Below are positions 39,521-50,309 of a DNA stretch of 64,000 nucleotides, piece by piece. The stretch covers positions 40,672,825-40,736,824 of the forward strand of contig NC_091160.1 of NCBI RefSeq assembly GCF_040958095.1, read 5' to 3'. The position numbers and the translations under genes were made by a program. Source of the DNA: Procambarus clarkii. Lineage: Eukaryota; Arthropoda; Malacostraca; Decapoda; Cambaridae. Below the pieces are notes generated by a model. That model had not been told where the DNA came from. It saw only the letters and a list, made by a program, of their open reading frames with translations, and searched no databases. Position 1 is the stretch's first letter; the number at the start of each line of letters is the position of its first letter.

Positions 39521-40712
39521 CCTCACACACCTGCCCCACACTCTCAGGTCCACCTCACACACCTGCCTCACACCCTCAGGTCCACCTCACACACCTGCCT
39601 CACACCCTCAGGTCCACCTCACACACCTGCCCCACACTCTCAGGTCTACCTCACACACCTGCCCCACACTCTCAGGTCCACCTCACACACCTGCCCCACA
39701 CTCTCAGGTCCACCTCACACACCTGCCACACACTCTCAGGTCCACCTCACACACCTGCCCCACACTCTCAGGTCCACCTCACACACCTGCCTCACACCCT
39801 TAGACCCACCTCACACACCTGCCCCACACTCTCAGGTCCACCTCACACACCTGCCCCACACCCTCAGGTCCACCTCACACACCTGCCTCACACCCTCAGG
39901 TCCACCTCACACACCTGCCCCACACTCTCAGGTCCACCTCACACACCTGCCCCACACTCTCAGGTCCACCTCACACACCTGCCCCACACTCTCAGGTCCA
40001 CCTCACACACCTGCCACACACTCTCAGGTCCACCTCACACACCGGCCTCACACCCTCAGGTCCACCTCACACACCTGCCCCACACTCTCAGGTCCACCTC
40101 ACACACCTGCCCCACACTCTCAGGTCCACCTCACACACCTGCCTCACACCCTCAGGTCCACCTCACACACCTGCCCCACACTCTCAGGTCCACCTCACAC
40201 ACCTGCCCCACACCCTTAGACCCACCTCACACACCTGCCCCACACCCTCAGGTCCACCTCACACACCTGCCCCACACTCTCAGGTCCACCTCACACACCT
40301 GCCCCACACCCTTAGACCCACCTCACACACCTGCCCCACACCCTCAGGTCCACCTCACACACCTGCCCCACACTCTCAGGTCCACCTCACACACCTGCCC
40401 ACACTCAGGTCCACCTCACACACCTGCCCCACACCCTTAGACCCACCTCACACACCTGTCCCACACCCTCAGGTCCACTTCACACACCTGCCCCACACCC
40501 TCAGGTCAACCTCACACACCTGCCACACACTCTCAGGTCCACCTCACACACCTGCCCCACACTCTCAGGTCCACCTCACACACCTGCCTCACACCCTCAG
40601 GTCCACCTCACACACCTGCCCCACACCCTCAGGCCCACCTCACACACCTGCCCCACACTCTGAGGCTCACCTCACACACCTGTCCCACACTCTCAGGTCC
40701 AACTCACACACC
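39521..40712. repeat. 32-bp minisatellite array (about 37 units)
   Basis: Units are built from ctcaggtccacctcacacac followed by ctgccccacact. Variants include ctcacaccct and ttagaccc. The last units decay into aactcacacacctgg. Confidence 0.95.
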
Positions 40713-41548
40713 TGGATAGTTCGCAGGTCGGCCTCAGGGAGGTTATAGGCCCCACAGGTCGGCCTCAGGGAGGTTATAGACCCCACAGGTCAGCCTCAGG
40801 GTTATCTTGAGATTCTAGATATTCTAGAGATTATAGTAGGGTGGCTATAGACCCCACAGGTCAGCCTCAGGGTTATCTTGAGATTCTAGATATTCTAGAG
40901 ATTATAGTAGGGTGGCTATAGACCCCACAGGTCAGCCTCAGGGAGGCTATAGGCCCCACAGGTCGGCCTCAGGGAGGCTATAGACCCCATAGGGCAGCCT
41001 CAGGGTGGCTATAGGCCCCACAGGTCGGCCTCAGGGAGGCTATAGGCCCCACAGGTCGGCTTCAGGGAGGCTATAGGCCCCACAGGTCGGCCTCAGGGAG
41101 GCTATAGGCCCCACAGGTCGGCCTCAGGGAGGTTATAGGCCCCACAGGTCGGCCTCAGGGAGGCTATAGGCCCCACAGGTCGGCCTCAGGGTGGCTATAG
41201 GCCCCACAGGTCGGCCTCAGGGAGGCTATAGGCCCCACAGGTCGGCCTCAGGGTGGCTATAGGCCCCACAGGTCAGCCTCAGGGGTGGCTATAGGCCCCA
41301 CAGGTCGGCCTCGGGCAGGTTATAGGCCCCACAGGTCAGCCTCAGGGGTGGCTATAGGCCCCACAGGTCAGCCTCAGGGTGGCTATAGGCCCCACAGGTC
41401 AGCCTCAGGGGTGGCTATAGGCCCCACAGGTCAGCCTCAGGGGTGGCTATAGGCCCCACAGGTCAGCCTCAGGGTGGCTATAGGCCCCACAGGTCAGCCT
41501 CAGGGGTGGCTATAGGCCCCACAGGTCGGCCTCGGGCAGGTTATAGGT
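40713..41548. repeat. 31-32-bp minisatellite array (about 26 units)
   Basis: Units read ccccacaggtcggcctcagg followed by gaggctatagg or gtggctatagg. Two neighbouring units near 40800-40920 carry the same inserted stretch gttatcttgagattctagat and its continuation, showing that the insertion was duplicated with the unit. Confidence 0.94.
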
Positions 41549-41756
41549 TTATAAAAATATGAAATATATAAGAGTAGACCACACATGGGGAAGAGCTCAA
41601 TAAAGCGTGTATAGTTATTCATGTTCGGGTAAAACTTCATTTTGAGGAGCCTTTGGAGAGCATATTTTGTGGGGTCTTCAGAGTGAGGGAGAATTGACGA
41701 AGTTTACCCCAAACTCCCACGCTTTTACTCCATTTTCTATCATGATATTGTGACGC
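41549..41756. other. Short spacer between arrays
   Basis: About 208 bases of non-repetitive sequence, no coding evidence. Confidence 0.5.
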
Positions 41757-42960
41757 TAACCTAGGCTAGGGTAGGCTAGGGTAGGGTAGGGTAGGGTAGG
41801 CTAGGCTAGGCTAGGGTAGGGTAGGCTAGGCTAGGGTAGGCTAGGCTAGGCTAGGGTAGGGTAGGCTAGGCTAGGGTAGGGTAGGCTAGGCTAGGCTAGG
41901 GTAGGCTAGGCTAGGGTAGGCTAGGCTAGGGTATTGTAGGTTAGGGTAGGGTAGGGTAGGGTAGGCCAGGCTAGGCTAGGGTATTGTAGGTTAGGGTAGG
42001 GTAGGGTAGGGTAGGGTAGGCTAGGCTAGGCTAGGGTAGGCTAGGCTAGGCTAGGATAGGCTAGGGTAGGCTAGACTAGGGTAGGCTAGGCTAGGCTAGG
42101 GTACGCTAAGCTAGGGTAGGCTAGGCTAGGCTAGGGTAGGCTAGGCTAGGCTAGGGTAGGCTAGACTAGGGTAGGCTAGGCTAGGCTAGGGTAGGCTAGA
42201 CTAGGGTAGGCTAGGTTAGAATAGGCTAGGCTAGGGTAGGCTAGGCTAGGCTAGGCTAGGGTAGGCTAGACTAGGGTAGGCTAGGCTAGGCTAGGGTAGG
42301 CTAGGCTAGGGTAGGCTAGGCTAGGCTAGGGTAGGCTAGGCTAGGGTAGGCTAGACTAGGGTAGGCTAGGCTAGGCTAGGGTAGGCTAGACTAGGTTAGG
42401 CTAGGTTAGAATAGGCTAGGCTAGGGTAGGCTAGGCTAGGCTAGGCTAGGGTAGGCTAGACTAGGGTAGGCTAGGCTAGGCTAGGGTAGGCTAGACTAGG
42501 GTAGGCTAAGCTAGGGTAGGCTAGGCTAGGCTAAGCTAGACTAGGCTAGGGTAGGCTAGACTAGGGTAGGCTAGGCTAGGCTAGGCTAGGGTAGGCTAGG
42601 CTAGGGTAGGCTAGGCTAGGGTAGGCTAGGCTAGGCTCGGCTAGGGTAGGCTAGGGTAGGCTAGACTAGGCTAGGCTAGGGTAGGCTAGGGTAGGCTAGG
42701 GTAGGCTAGGCTAGGCTAGGCTAGGCTAGGCTAGACTATGGTAGGCTAGGCTAGGCTAGGCTAGGGTAGGCTAGGGTAGGCTAGACTATGGTAGGCTAGG
42801 CTAGGCTAGGCTAGGGTAGGCTAGGCTAGGCTAGGCTAGGCTAGACTATGGTAGGCTAGGCTAGGCTAGGGTAGGCTAGGCTAGGCTAGGCTAGGATAGG
42901 CTAGACTAGGGTAGGCTAGGGTAAGCTAGGCTAGGGTAGGCTAGGGTAGGCTAGGCTAGG
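41757..42960. repeat. Pentanucleotide array of CTAGG and GTAGG
   Basis: About 1.2 kb of 5-bp units, nearly all ctagg or gtagg, with scattered ttagg, ctaga, ctaag and attgt-type variants. The unit is one base from the arthropod telomeric TTAGG. Groups such as gtaggctagactagg recur, indicating secondary higher-order amplification. Confidence 0.96.
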
Positions 42961-43052
42961 TGGGATGAGCGAAGGCGAGTTTTAGGGTAGCTAGGTTGGT
43001 CTCCCAGGCTTCCTGCCCAATTCTTTTGGTAATTTCTTAGGGTAGGTTAGTA

Positions 43053-43872
43053 ATGTACTCCACTCCCCGTGGGAGTATACTCCACTCCCCGTGGCAGTAT
43101 ACTCCACTCCCCGTGGCAGTATACTCCACTCCCCGTGGCAGTATACTTCACTCCCCGTGGCAGTATATACTCCACTCCCCGTGGGAGTATACTCCACTCC
43201 CCGTGGCAGTATACTCCACTCCCCGTGGCAGTATACTCCACTCCCCGTGGCAGTATACTCCACTCCCCGTGGAAGTATATACTCTACTCCCAGTGGGAGT
43301 ATACTCCACTCCCCGTGGCAGTATACTCCACTCCCCGTGGCAGTATACTCCACTCCCCGTGGCAGTATACTCTACTCCCCGTGGGAGTATACTCCACTCC
43401 CCATGGGAGTATACTCCACTTCCCGTGGCAGTATATACTCCACTCCCCGTGGGAGTATACTCCACTCCCCGTGGGAGTATACTCCACTCCCCGTGGGAGT
43501 ATACTCCACTCCCCATGGCAGTATACTCCACTCCCCGTGGGAGTATACTCCACTCCCCATGGCAGTATACTCCACTCCCCATGGCAGTATACTCCACTCT
43601 CCATGGCAGTATACTCCACTCTCCATGGCAGTATACTGCACTCTCCATGGCAGTATACTCCACTCTCCATGACAGTATTCTCCACTCTCCATGACAGTAT
43701 ACTCCACTCTCCAAGGCAGTATACTCCACTCTCCATGACAGTATACTCCACTCTCCATGACAGTATACTCCACTCTCCATGACAGTATACTCCACTCTCC
43801 ATGACAGTATACTCCACTCTCCATGGCAGTATACTCTACTCCCCGTGCCAGTATACTCTACTCTCTCGGGAT
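43053..43872. repeat. 22-bp minisatellite array (about 37 units)
   Basis: Units are agtatactccactccccgtg plus two bases (gg or gc variants). The right third uses ctccatgaca and ctccatggca variants, so the array is polarised. It ends near a run of about 13 Gs at 43885-43897, next to the truncated LINE. Confidence 0.95.
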
Positions 43873-43892
43873 TATAGTACACTCTGGGGGGG

Positions 43893-44721
43893 GGGGGAAT
43901 ATACCTCAAGGTATAATCTTTGCACCACTACTGTTCCTTATTCTCATATCAGATATAGACAAAAATACAAGTCACAGCTTCGTATCATCCTTTGCAGATG
44001 ACACAAAATTCAGCATGAAAATTACCTCGGCTGAAGACATTGAAAAACTTCAAGCTGATATTAATAAAGTTTTCGACTGGGCAGCAGAAAATAAGATGAA
44101 GTTTAACAGTGATAAATTCCAGGTACTCAGGTACGGTAAAAATGAGGACCTTAAACATAATACAGAGTACAAAACACAATCAAATGTACCCATAGTAGGA
44201 AAACAGCATGTAAAGGATTTGGGAATAATGATGTCTGACGACCTAACGTTTAAGGAGCATAACCAAGCAAATATTGCGACAGCCAGAAAAATGATAGGAT
44301 GGATTACGAGAACTTTCAAATCCAGGGATCCCATCACAATGGTTGTACTCTTCAAGTCACTTGTGTTGTCCCGTCTCGAGTACTGCTCAGTACTCACTTC
44401 CCCCTTCAGAGCAGGAGAGATTGCTGAAATAGAGGGAATACAGAGAACATATACGGCACGCATAGACGAGATAAAGCACCTAAATTATTGGGATCGTCTC
44501 AAAGCTCTCCAAATGTACTCACTAGAAAGGAGACGAGAGAGATACCAAATAATATACACCTGGAAGATACTGGAGGGCCAGGTCCCAAATCTACACAGTA
44601 AAATAACAACGTACTGGAGTGAACGATATGGAAGAAAATGCAGAATAGAACCAGTGAAGAGCAGAGGTGCCATAGGCACAATCAGAGAACACTGTATAAA
44701 CATCAGAGGTCCGCGATTGTT
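43893..44721 (+). pseudogene. CCCH-type LINE, second copy, truncated at both ends
   Basis: Matches 17742-18558 of the first copy at roughly 97% by eye. It starts within RT motif B' (PQGIIFAPLLFLIL), includes FADDTKFSMKI, and reads EKLQADIN where the first copy has a stop. It ends inside GPRLL at about 44721, where the first copy continues GPRLFNVLP. The frame is open throughout. Loss of the 3' end is unusual for LINE insertion, so the fragment probably arrived or was trimmed by a later rearrangement. Confidence 0.9.
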
Positions 44722-45040
44722 GACAACGCTCTGTGGAAATTCTGAAGAACAAACAAGAATTTTCCGTGAGTTATTAAATGGTCGCTGGAGGAGAAGTGGC
44801 CGGCAGTTCATCTTCCGTTGCAGCATCGTGCAATGGGTGTATCTTGTCGCAACATGGCCAAGTAACGGCGGAAACTAACGTGATAACAAGGTGGTGGGCT
44901 CGAGGACAAAGTGGCCCTCCATCTTGGTTATCTTCCCACTTTGCCACCTTCCTCACTACCACTTAATTGGCAGCGATATTGTTAGTCTTCATCCTTAAGG
45001 TAGACATGAGCTGTTAGCTGAGCTCCTTCCAGGTTATGTT
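44722..45040. other. Spacer, function unknown
   Basis: About 320 bases of unique-looking sequence. Open frames of about 62 codons exist on both strands (44774-44962 and 44778-44966), but neither has recognisable domains or clear splice context. Confidence 0.4.
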
Positions 45041-45441
45041 TAGCGTCTAATGAACGTCTTGGAGTGTGTTAGGCGTCTAATGAACGTCGTGGAGTGTGTT
45101 AGGCGTCTAATGAACGTCTTGGAGTGTGTTAGGCGTCTAATGAACGTCTTGAAGTATGTTAGGCGTCTAATGAACGTCTTGGAGGATGTGTTTGACGTCT
45201 AATGAACGTCCTGGAGTGTGTTAGACGTCTAATGAACGTCGTGGAGTGTGTTAGGCGTCCAATGAACGTCTTGGAGTGTGTTAGGCGTCTAATGAACGTC
45301 GTGGAGTGTGTTAGGCGTCCAATGAACGTCTTGGAGTGTGTTTGGCGTCTAATGGACGTCTTGGAGTGTGTTTGGCGTCTAATGGACGTCTTGGAGTGTG
45401 TTTGGCGTCTAATGAACGTCGTGGAGTGTGTTTGGCGTCTG
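45041..45441. repeat. 30-bp minisatellite array (about 13 units)
   Basis: Units contain ggcgtctaatgaacgtcttg followed by gagtgtgtta. The motif aacgt/gacgt occurs in every unit. Confidence 0.94.
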
Positions 45442-45684
45442 GTTGTGTTTGAGTTTGTAAACTGTTCGATAAATGTAAACAAAGCCACTATCAATAAGAC
45501 AAGATATACAGGTTTCGTAAGAGGTTGTGTAAATGCTATATATATGGTGGTAGCGGTCAGCGCCCCGCCTCAAGTCACACTGGTGACAAGGGCTAGACTT
45601 TCTTACCAGAGACAAACACCTTAGGATTAAAGCCTTTCTCAGACGGTGGAGAAGAGACATATAATCCTACTCCAGCCCTCATCA
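45442..45684. other. Short spacer, no gene seen
   Basis: About 243 bases between the 30-bp and 101-bp arrays. No exon-like frame was recognised. Confidence 0.4.
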
Positions 45685-47005
45685 CCTCTCCCTCCTGTGT
45701 GTAAAACTAGTAGGGTAAGGCTTACCATGAGCTATGGGAAGGGAAAGCTCTCAGCCTGCTAACAGGAATCTGCAGTCGTCTGCTCCTGTACCCTCCTGTG
45801 TGTAAAACTAGTAGGGTAAGGCTTACCATGAGCTATGGGAAGGGAAAGCTCTCAGCCTGCTAACAGGAATCTGCAGTCGTCTGCTCCTGTACCCTCCTGT
45901 GTGTAAAACTAGTAGGGTAAGGCTTACCATGAGCTATGGGAAGGGAAAGCTCTCAGCCAGCTAACAGGAGTCAGCAGTCGTCTGCTCCTGTACCCACCTG
46001 TGTGTAAAACTAGTAGGGTAAGGCTTACCATGAGCTATGGGAAGGGAAAGCTCTCAGCCTGCTAACAGGAGTCAGCAGTCGTCTGCTCCTGTACCCACCT
46101 GTGTGTAAAACTAGTAGGGTAAGGCTTACCATGAGCTATGGGAAGGGAAAGCTCTCAGCCAGCTAACAGGAGTCAGCAGTCGTCTGCTCCTGTACCCACC
46201 TGTGTGTAAAACTAGTAGGGTAAGGCATACCATGAGCTATGGGAAGGGAAAGCTCTCAGCCTGCTAACAGGAGTCAGCAGTCGTCTGCTCCTGTACTCCC
46301 CTGTGTGTAAAACTAGTAGGGTAAGGCTTACCATGAGCTATGGGAAGGGAAAGCTCTCAGCCAGCTAACAGGAGTGAGCAGTCGTCTGCTCCTGTACCCA
46401 CCTGTGTGTAAAACTAATAGGGTAAGGCTTACCATGAGCTATGGGAAGGGAAAGCTCTCAGCCTGCTAACAGGAGTCAGTAGTCGCCTGCTCCTGTACCC
46501 ACCTGTGTGTAAAACTAGTAGGGTAAGGCTTACCATGAGCTATGGGAAGGGAAAGCTCTCAGCCAGCTAACAGGAGTCAGCAGTCGTCTGCTCCTGTACC
46601 CTCCTGTGTGTAAAACTAGTAGGGTAAGGCTTACCATGAGCTATGGGAAGGGAAAGCTCTCAGCCTGCTAACAGGAGTCAGCAGTCGTCTGCTCCTGTTC
46701 CCACCTGTGTGTAAAACTAGTAGGGTAAGGCTTACCATGAGCTATGGGAAGGGAAAGCTCTCAGCCTGCTAACAGGAGTCAGCAGTCGTCTGCTCCTGTA
46801 CCCACCTGTGTGTAAAACTAGTAGGGTAAGGCTTACCATGAGCTATGGGAAGAGAAAGCTCTCAGCCAGCTAACAGGAGTCAGCAGTCGTCTGCTCCTGT
46901 ACCCACCTGTGTGTAAAACTAGTAGGGTAAGGCTTACCATGAGCTATGGGAAGGGAAAGCTCTCAGCCTGCTAACAGGAGTCAGCAGTCGTCTGCTCCTG
47001 TACTC
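45685..47005. repeat. 101-bp tandem repeat (about 13 units)
   Basis: The unit length was measured from successive gtaaaactag starts at 45701, 45802 and 45903. Each unit holds gtaaggcttaccatgagcta, a ctctcagcctgctaacagga segment and a short inverted repeat caggag...ctcctg around the cagtcgtctg core. On the minus strand most units contain ag followed by gtgggtac, similar to a 5' splice site. The array ends 27 bases from the candidate exon at 47032. Confidence 0.96.
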
Positions 47006-47031
47006 ACGGGTGTAAACAACATTGTACTCAC

Positions 47032-47134
47032 CCGTTGCGGGTCACTTCAGCCTTGTTGACGCAGACAGCTGTGAAGCGGTCCTGCAGGAGGCAGACCTCT
47101 CGCCGCCCACACCGCAGCAGCCCACACAGCGCGT
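47032..47134 (-). CDS. Candidate host exon, testican/SPOCK-like cysteine segment
   Basis: On the minus strand the sequence tgtttcag is followed by a 103-base open segment and then gtgagtacaat, a consensus donor. The frame entered after two bases gives 33 codons: ALCGLLRCGRREVC, then LLQDRFTAVCVNKAEVTRN, with two bases left over. The cysteine spacing C-x4-C-x5-C-x9-C and the pattern VC..QD..TA.CV match what I know of the region just N-terminal of the Kazal domain in testicans (secreted SPARC-family proteoglycans; the fly relative is Carrier of Wingless). Intron phases would be 1 upstream and 2 downstream. A second gtgagtac 24 bases downstream (47007) would add an in-frame TGA if used. No neighbouring exon was found, so the rest of the gene must lie outside the window or beyond what I could recognise. 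Confidence 0.55.
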
Positions 47135-47480
47135 CTGAAACAGTACAGGTTATAGTGAACACAGTACTACGGGTCCCTCACAGTCACTGTACTAACACAC
47201 AGTACTACTGGTCCCTCACAGTCACTGTACTACAGTCCCTCACAGTCACTGTACTAACACACAGTACAGCTCACCGTTCCTTCAAGAAGTGCTGGACTAA
47301 CTAGCCTGTAGTGGATGGGGGTGGCTTCGAGCCACTCCAATCAACAGTTTGTTTGATCAAGGCCCACCCAGAACCCACTCCAGGTATACTCCAGGTATAC
47401 TCCAGGTATACTCCAGGTATACTTCAGACTCTCAATCAAAATTCAAACTCTTCATCAGTAAATTGTTAGTGAGATTTGAT
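47135..47480. other. Spacer upstream of the candidate exon, short repeats
   Basis: Contains two or three copies of ccctcacagtcactgtacta (47170-47270) and four copies of tccaggtatac (about 47381-47424), the latter resembling the simple tail seen on crustacean LINEs and SINEs. If the exon at 47032 is real, this is its upstream intron. Confidence 0.55.
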
Positions 47481-47832
47481 TTGTTTGTTGCCGCCGGAGG
47501 GGGCTAGTTTATTGTGCACCCCATACTCATCCTGTGAGCGGTAGCGCAAAAAGCATTACAGAGGGCACAAAAGGTCTTTATCAGACCTCATCTTAGATTA
47601 TTACATAAACAATTTCATCTGTCTTTCACACCTTATAGATACAATGTCAGCTAGTTACAGAGAAAGTGCTATTACAAGAGCTACATATTTACAGTAAGTC
47701 ATCATACATAGGTAGGTCTTATCGCTAATACATAATAGTTTGGCCAATGGGGATATTACAGAGTCATAGGGAAGCTTCTGTTTATTATTAGTCCTCACAA
47801 TACACTACTTGTTTCTGAATCTCATATGTCGT
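47481..47832 (-). other. Probable 3' UTR of the minus-strand LINE
   Basis: Follows the stop of the LINE frame at 47833 on the minus strand. It contains no coding frame and ends near the ttgtttgttgccgccggagg stretch, which may be the element terminus. The assignment rests on adjacency. Confidence 0.4.
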
Positions 47833-49432
47833 TCATCTACTGGAAGCGAAATATGGATACAGTGCAAGGATTTCAGGTAATTTATCCAGGGAAATAAGAT
47901 AGGTTGCCATATCATACAGAGTGAGCCTTGACTTATCTCTAAAAGGCTCAATTTTACAACAATCCAAGATATAGTGTTCGAGTGTGTGTCCCTGCCTATG
48001 TCCACACACTTTACACTTTACTTCATCTAGATCCCTATACAAACCGAACTGCCAGAGATACTTGTAGCCAAGTCTTATACGAGCTGTGACAACATCTGTT
48101 AGTCTACTGACTTTGTTACTTGCCCCATACACATGTTTTACTTCACACATTTCATTGTGAACAATGGACCTGCTAGTTCCAGTTTGCACTGTTCTACTTT
48201 CTTCAAATCCATCTAGGAGTTCTCGTCTAATGACACTTTTAAAGGACCTATTTGATAACTCAAGATTCCATTCAATACTGTCTTTATTTACTGCAGCCTT
48301 AGCAAGGGCGTCAACTTTGTCATGTTCCTGCATGCCAATGTGAGAAGGAATCCACAACATTTTTATATTTACCCTCTTGCTAAGTATTCTTATATATCTA
48401 CGTCTAGCTTCCAAGACAAGCACGTTATTACTTGATTGCAAACTGTTTATTGCTCGTAGTGAGGATAGGGAGTCAGAAATAATTAAGCTGTCTACTTCAG
48501 TGTTGTCAATAATTTCGAGTGCTACCAGTATCGCTACCAACTCGGCTTGCATTGTGGACGCCCAGTTACTAATTCGGATATTCCCTTGAATTGTGCTGCC
48601 ATCGGGCTGATGAGCAATAACAGCACTTCCTGCCCTCCCTGTAGCTGTATTGAGTGATCCGTCAGTGTATATGGTCTGTGCAATGTTGTTTTCAGCTTGT
48701 ATATTGTGAATGTGTTCTATGGTGCTTAATTTAGCAGCAAGCTGAGCATGAGGGTTGTTTGTGATTAGTTTCTTGGTGGGGTATGCAGGGGTCAGGATGT
48801 CAAAAGGTACTATCTGCCAGGGTGGAAGGAAGTGCTGTACTCTTTCATCTGTATATACATCGTGCAGTCCCATCATTTTAATATGAGTGGCTGTTCTTTG
48901 AATCCATTTAGACTCGCTAGTTCCATTTCGTATGTGTTCTAACAGTGCAACTGACACAATGTTGTTTTTGTTATCACGCAGCAGCTTTAGTCCCATCATA
49001 AGATTAATTTCAAATATTCTATCTCTAATGCTAAGTATATTTAATTCTTTCCGCATGTTGAGAACTTTGGTAGTTATAGGACAGCCCAGTATAATTCTGA
49101 GTGCTTCATTTTGCATTTTTTCCAATCTATCAATACTTTTGCCATTTTGCAGGACCAAAGCTGATGCATGATAGTCTATCAGAGACCTTATATACGCTAA
49201 ATACATCATTCTTGCTATTCTAATATTAACACCATATTTCGGGCTGTACCCCACTACAGTTCTGAGAGCCTTGAGTCTGTCTCTACATTGTTGATGAAAC
49301 TTATTGACTGCAGTTGAGGTACAAGGGACAGAGACACCAAGGTATTTGAAAGAAGAGACATAGTCTATTGGTATGTTATCTATCTTAAGTTTTCGTGGTT
49401 CAGTTTTGTGGTTGCCAATTTGTCTGTTAAAT
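47833..49432 (-). CDS. LINE ORF2 C-terminal part: RT thumb, RNase H, zinc knuckle
   Basis: The frame is open from about 49432 (FNRQIGNHKTEPRKL, without a start codon) to the stop at 47833, about 530 codons. It begins with the RT thumb motif SSFKYLGV and continues through LKALRTVVGYSPKYG and LEKMQNEALRIILG, typical of the RT-to-RNase H linker. RNase H follows with TIYTDGSL, MQAELVAILVAL, LIISDSLSSLRAI and LWIPSHIGMQEHDKVDALA, so the catalytic D, E, D and the H/D pair are all present. It ends with a CCHC-type knuckle CKVCGHRQGHTLEHYILDC and a short tail. The RT fingers and palm are missing because the element is cut at the border of the 41-bp array. The domain order fits the I superfamily. No internal stop was seen. 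Confidence 0.9.
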
Positions 49433-49462
49433 TAGTGAGAGACTACACGAGTCCCGTGCGCC

Positions 49463-50303
49463 AATCAGTAAGCAGTGCAGGGCCCCCACACAGCCTCTAA
49501 ACCAATCAGTAAGCAGTTCAGGGCCCCCACACAGCCTCTAAACCAATCAGTAAGCAGTTCAGGGCCCCACACAGCCTCTAAACCAATCAGTAAGCAGTTC
49601 AGGGCCCCCACACAGCCTCTAAACCAATCAGTAAGCAGTTCAGGGCCCCACACAGCCTCTAAACCAATCAGTAAGCAGTTCAGGGCCCCACACAGCCTCT
49701 AAACCAATCAGTAAGCAGTTCAGGGCCCCCACACAGCCTCTAAACCAATCAGTAAGCAGTTCAGGGCCCCACACAGCCTCTAAACCAATCAGTAAGCAGT
49801 GCAGGGCCCCCACACAGCCTCTAAACCAATCAGTAAGCAGTGCAGGGCCCCCACACAGCCTCTAAACCAATCAGTAAGCAGTTCAGGGCCCCCACACAGC
49901 CTCTAAACCAATCAGTAAGCAGTTCAGGGCCCCACACAGCCTCTAAACCAATCAGTAAGCAGTGCAGGGCCCCCACACAGCCTCTAAACCAATCAGTAAG
50001 CAGTTCAGGGCCCCACACAGCCTCTAAACCAATCAGTAAGCAGTACAGGGCCCCCACACAGCCTCTAAACCAATCAGTAAGCAGTTCAGGGCCCCACACA
50101 GCCTCTAAACCAATCAGTAAGCAGTGCAGGGCCCCCACACAGCCTCTAAACCAATCAGTAAGCAGTTCAGGGCCCCACACAGCCACTAAACCAATCAGTA
50201 AGCAGTTCAGGGCCCCACACAGCCTCTAAACCAATCAGTAAGCAGTGCAGGGCCCCCACACAGCCTCTAAACCAATCAGTAAGTAGTTCAGGGCTCCACA
50301 CTC
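49463..50303. repeat. 40-41-bp minisatellite array (about 21 units) with CCAAT motif
   Basis: Units contain taaaccaatcagtaagcagt followed by tcagggcccccacacagcctc; 40-bp units have four Cs instead of five. The ccaatcag motif occurs in each unit. Confidence 0.96.
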
Positions 50304-50309
50304 TTAGTA

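Noticed and set aside
41757-42960. A true chromosome end
   Set aside because: The pentamers are CTAGG/GTAGG rather than TTAGG, and the array is internal, with unique and retroelement sequence on both sides.
44774-44966. Small genes of about 62 codons on both strands after the truncated LINE
   Set aside because: The two frames overlap antiparallel and have no domain, conserved motif or clear exon boundary.
45685-50303. CRISPR-like arrays (101-bp and 41-bp repeats)
   Set aside because: Repeats are head-to-tail with no unique spacers, and the genome is eukaryotic with no cas genes.
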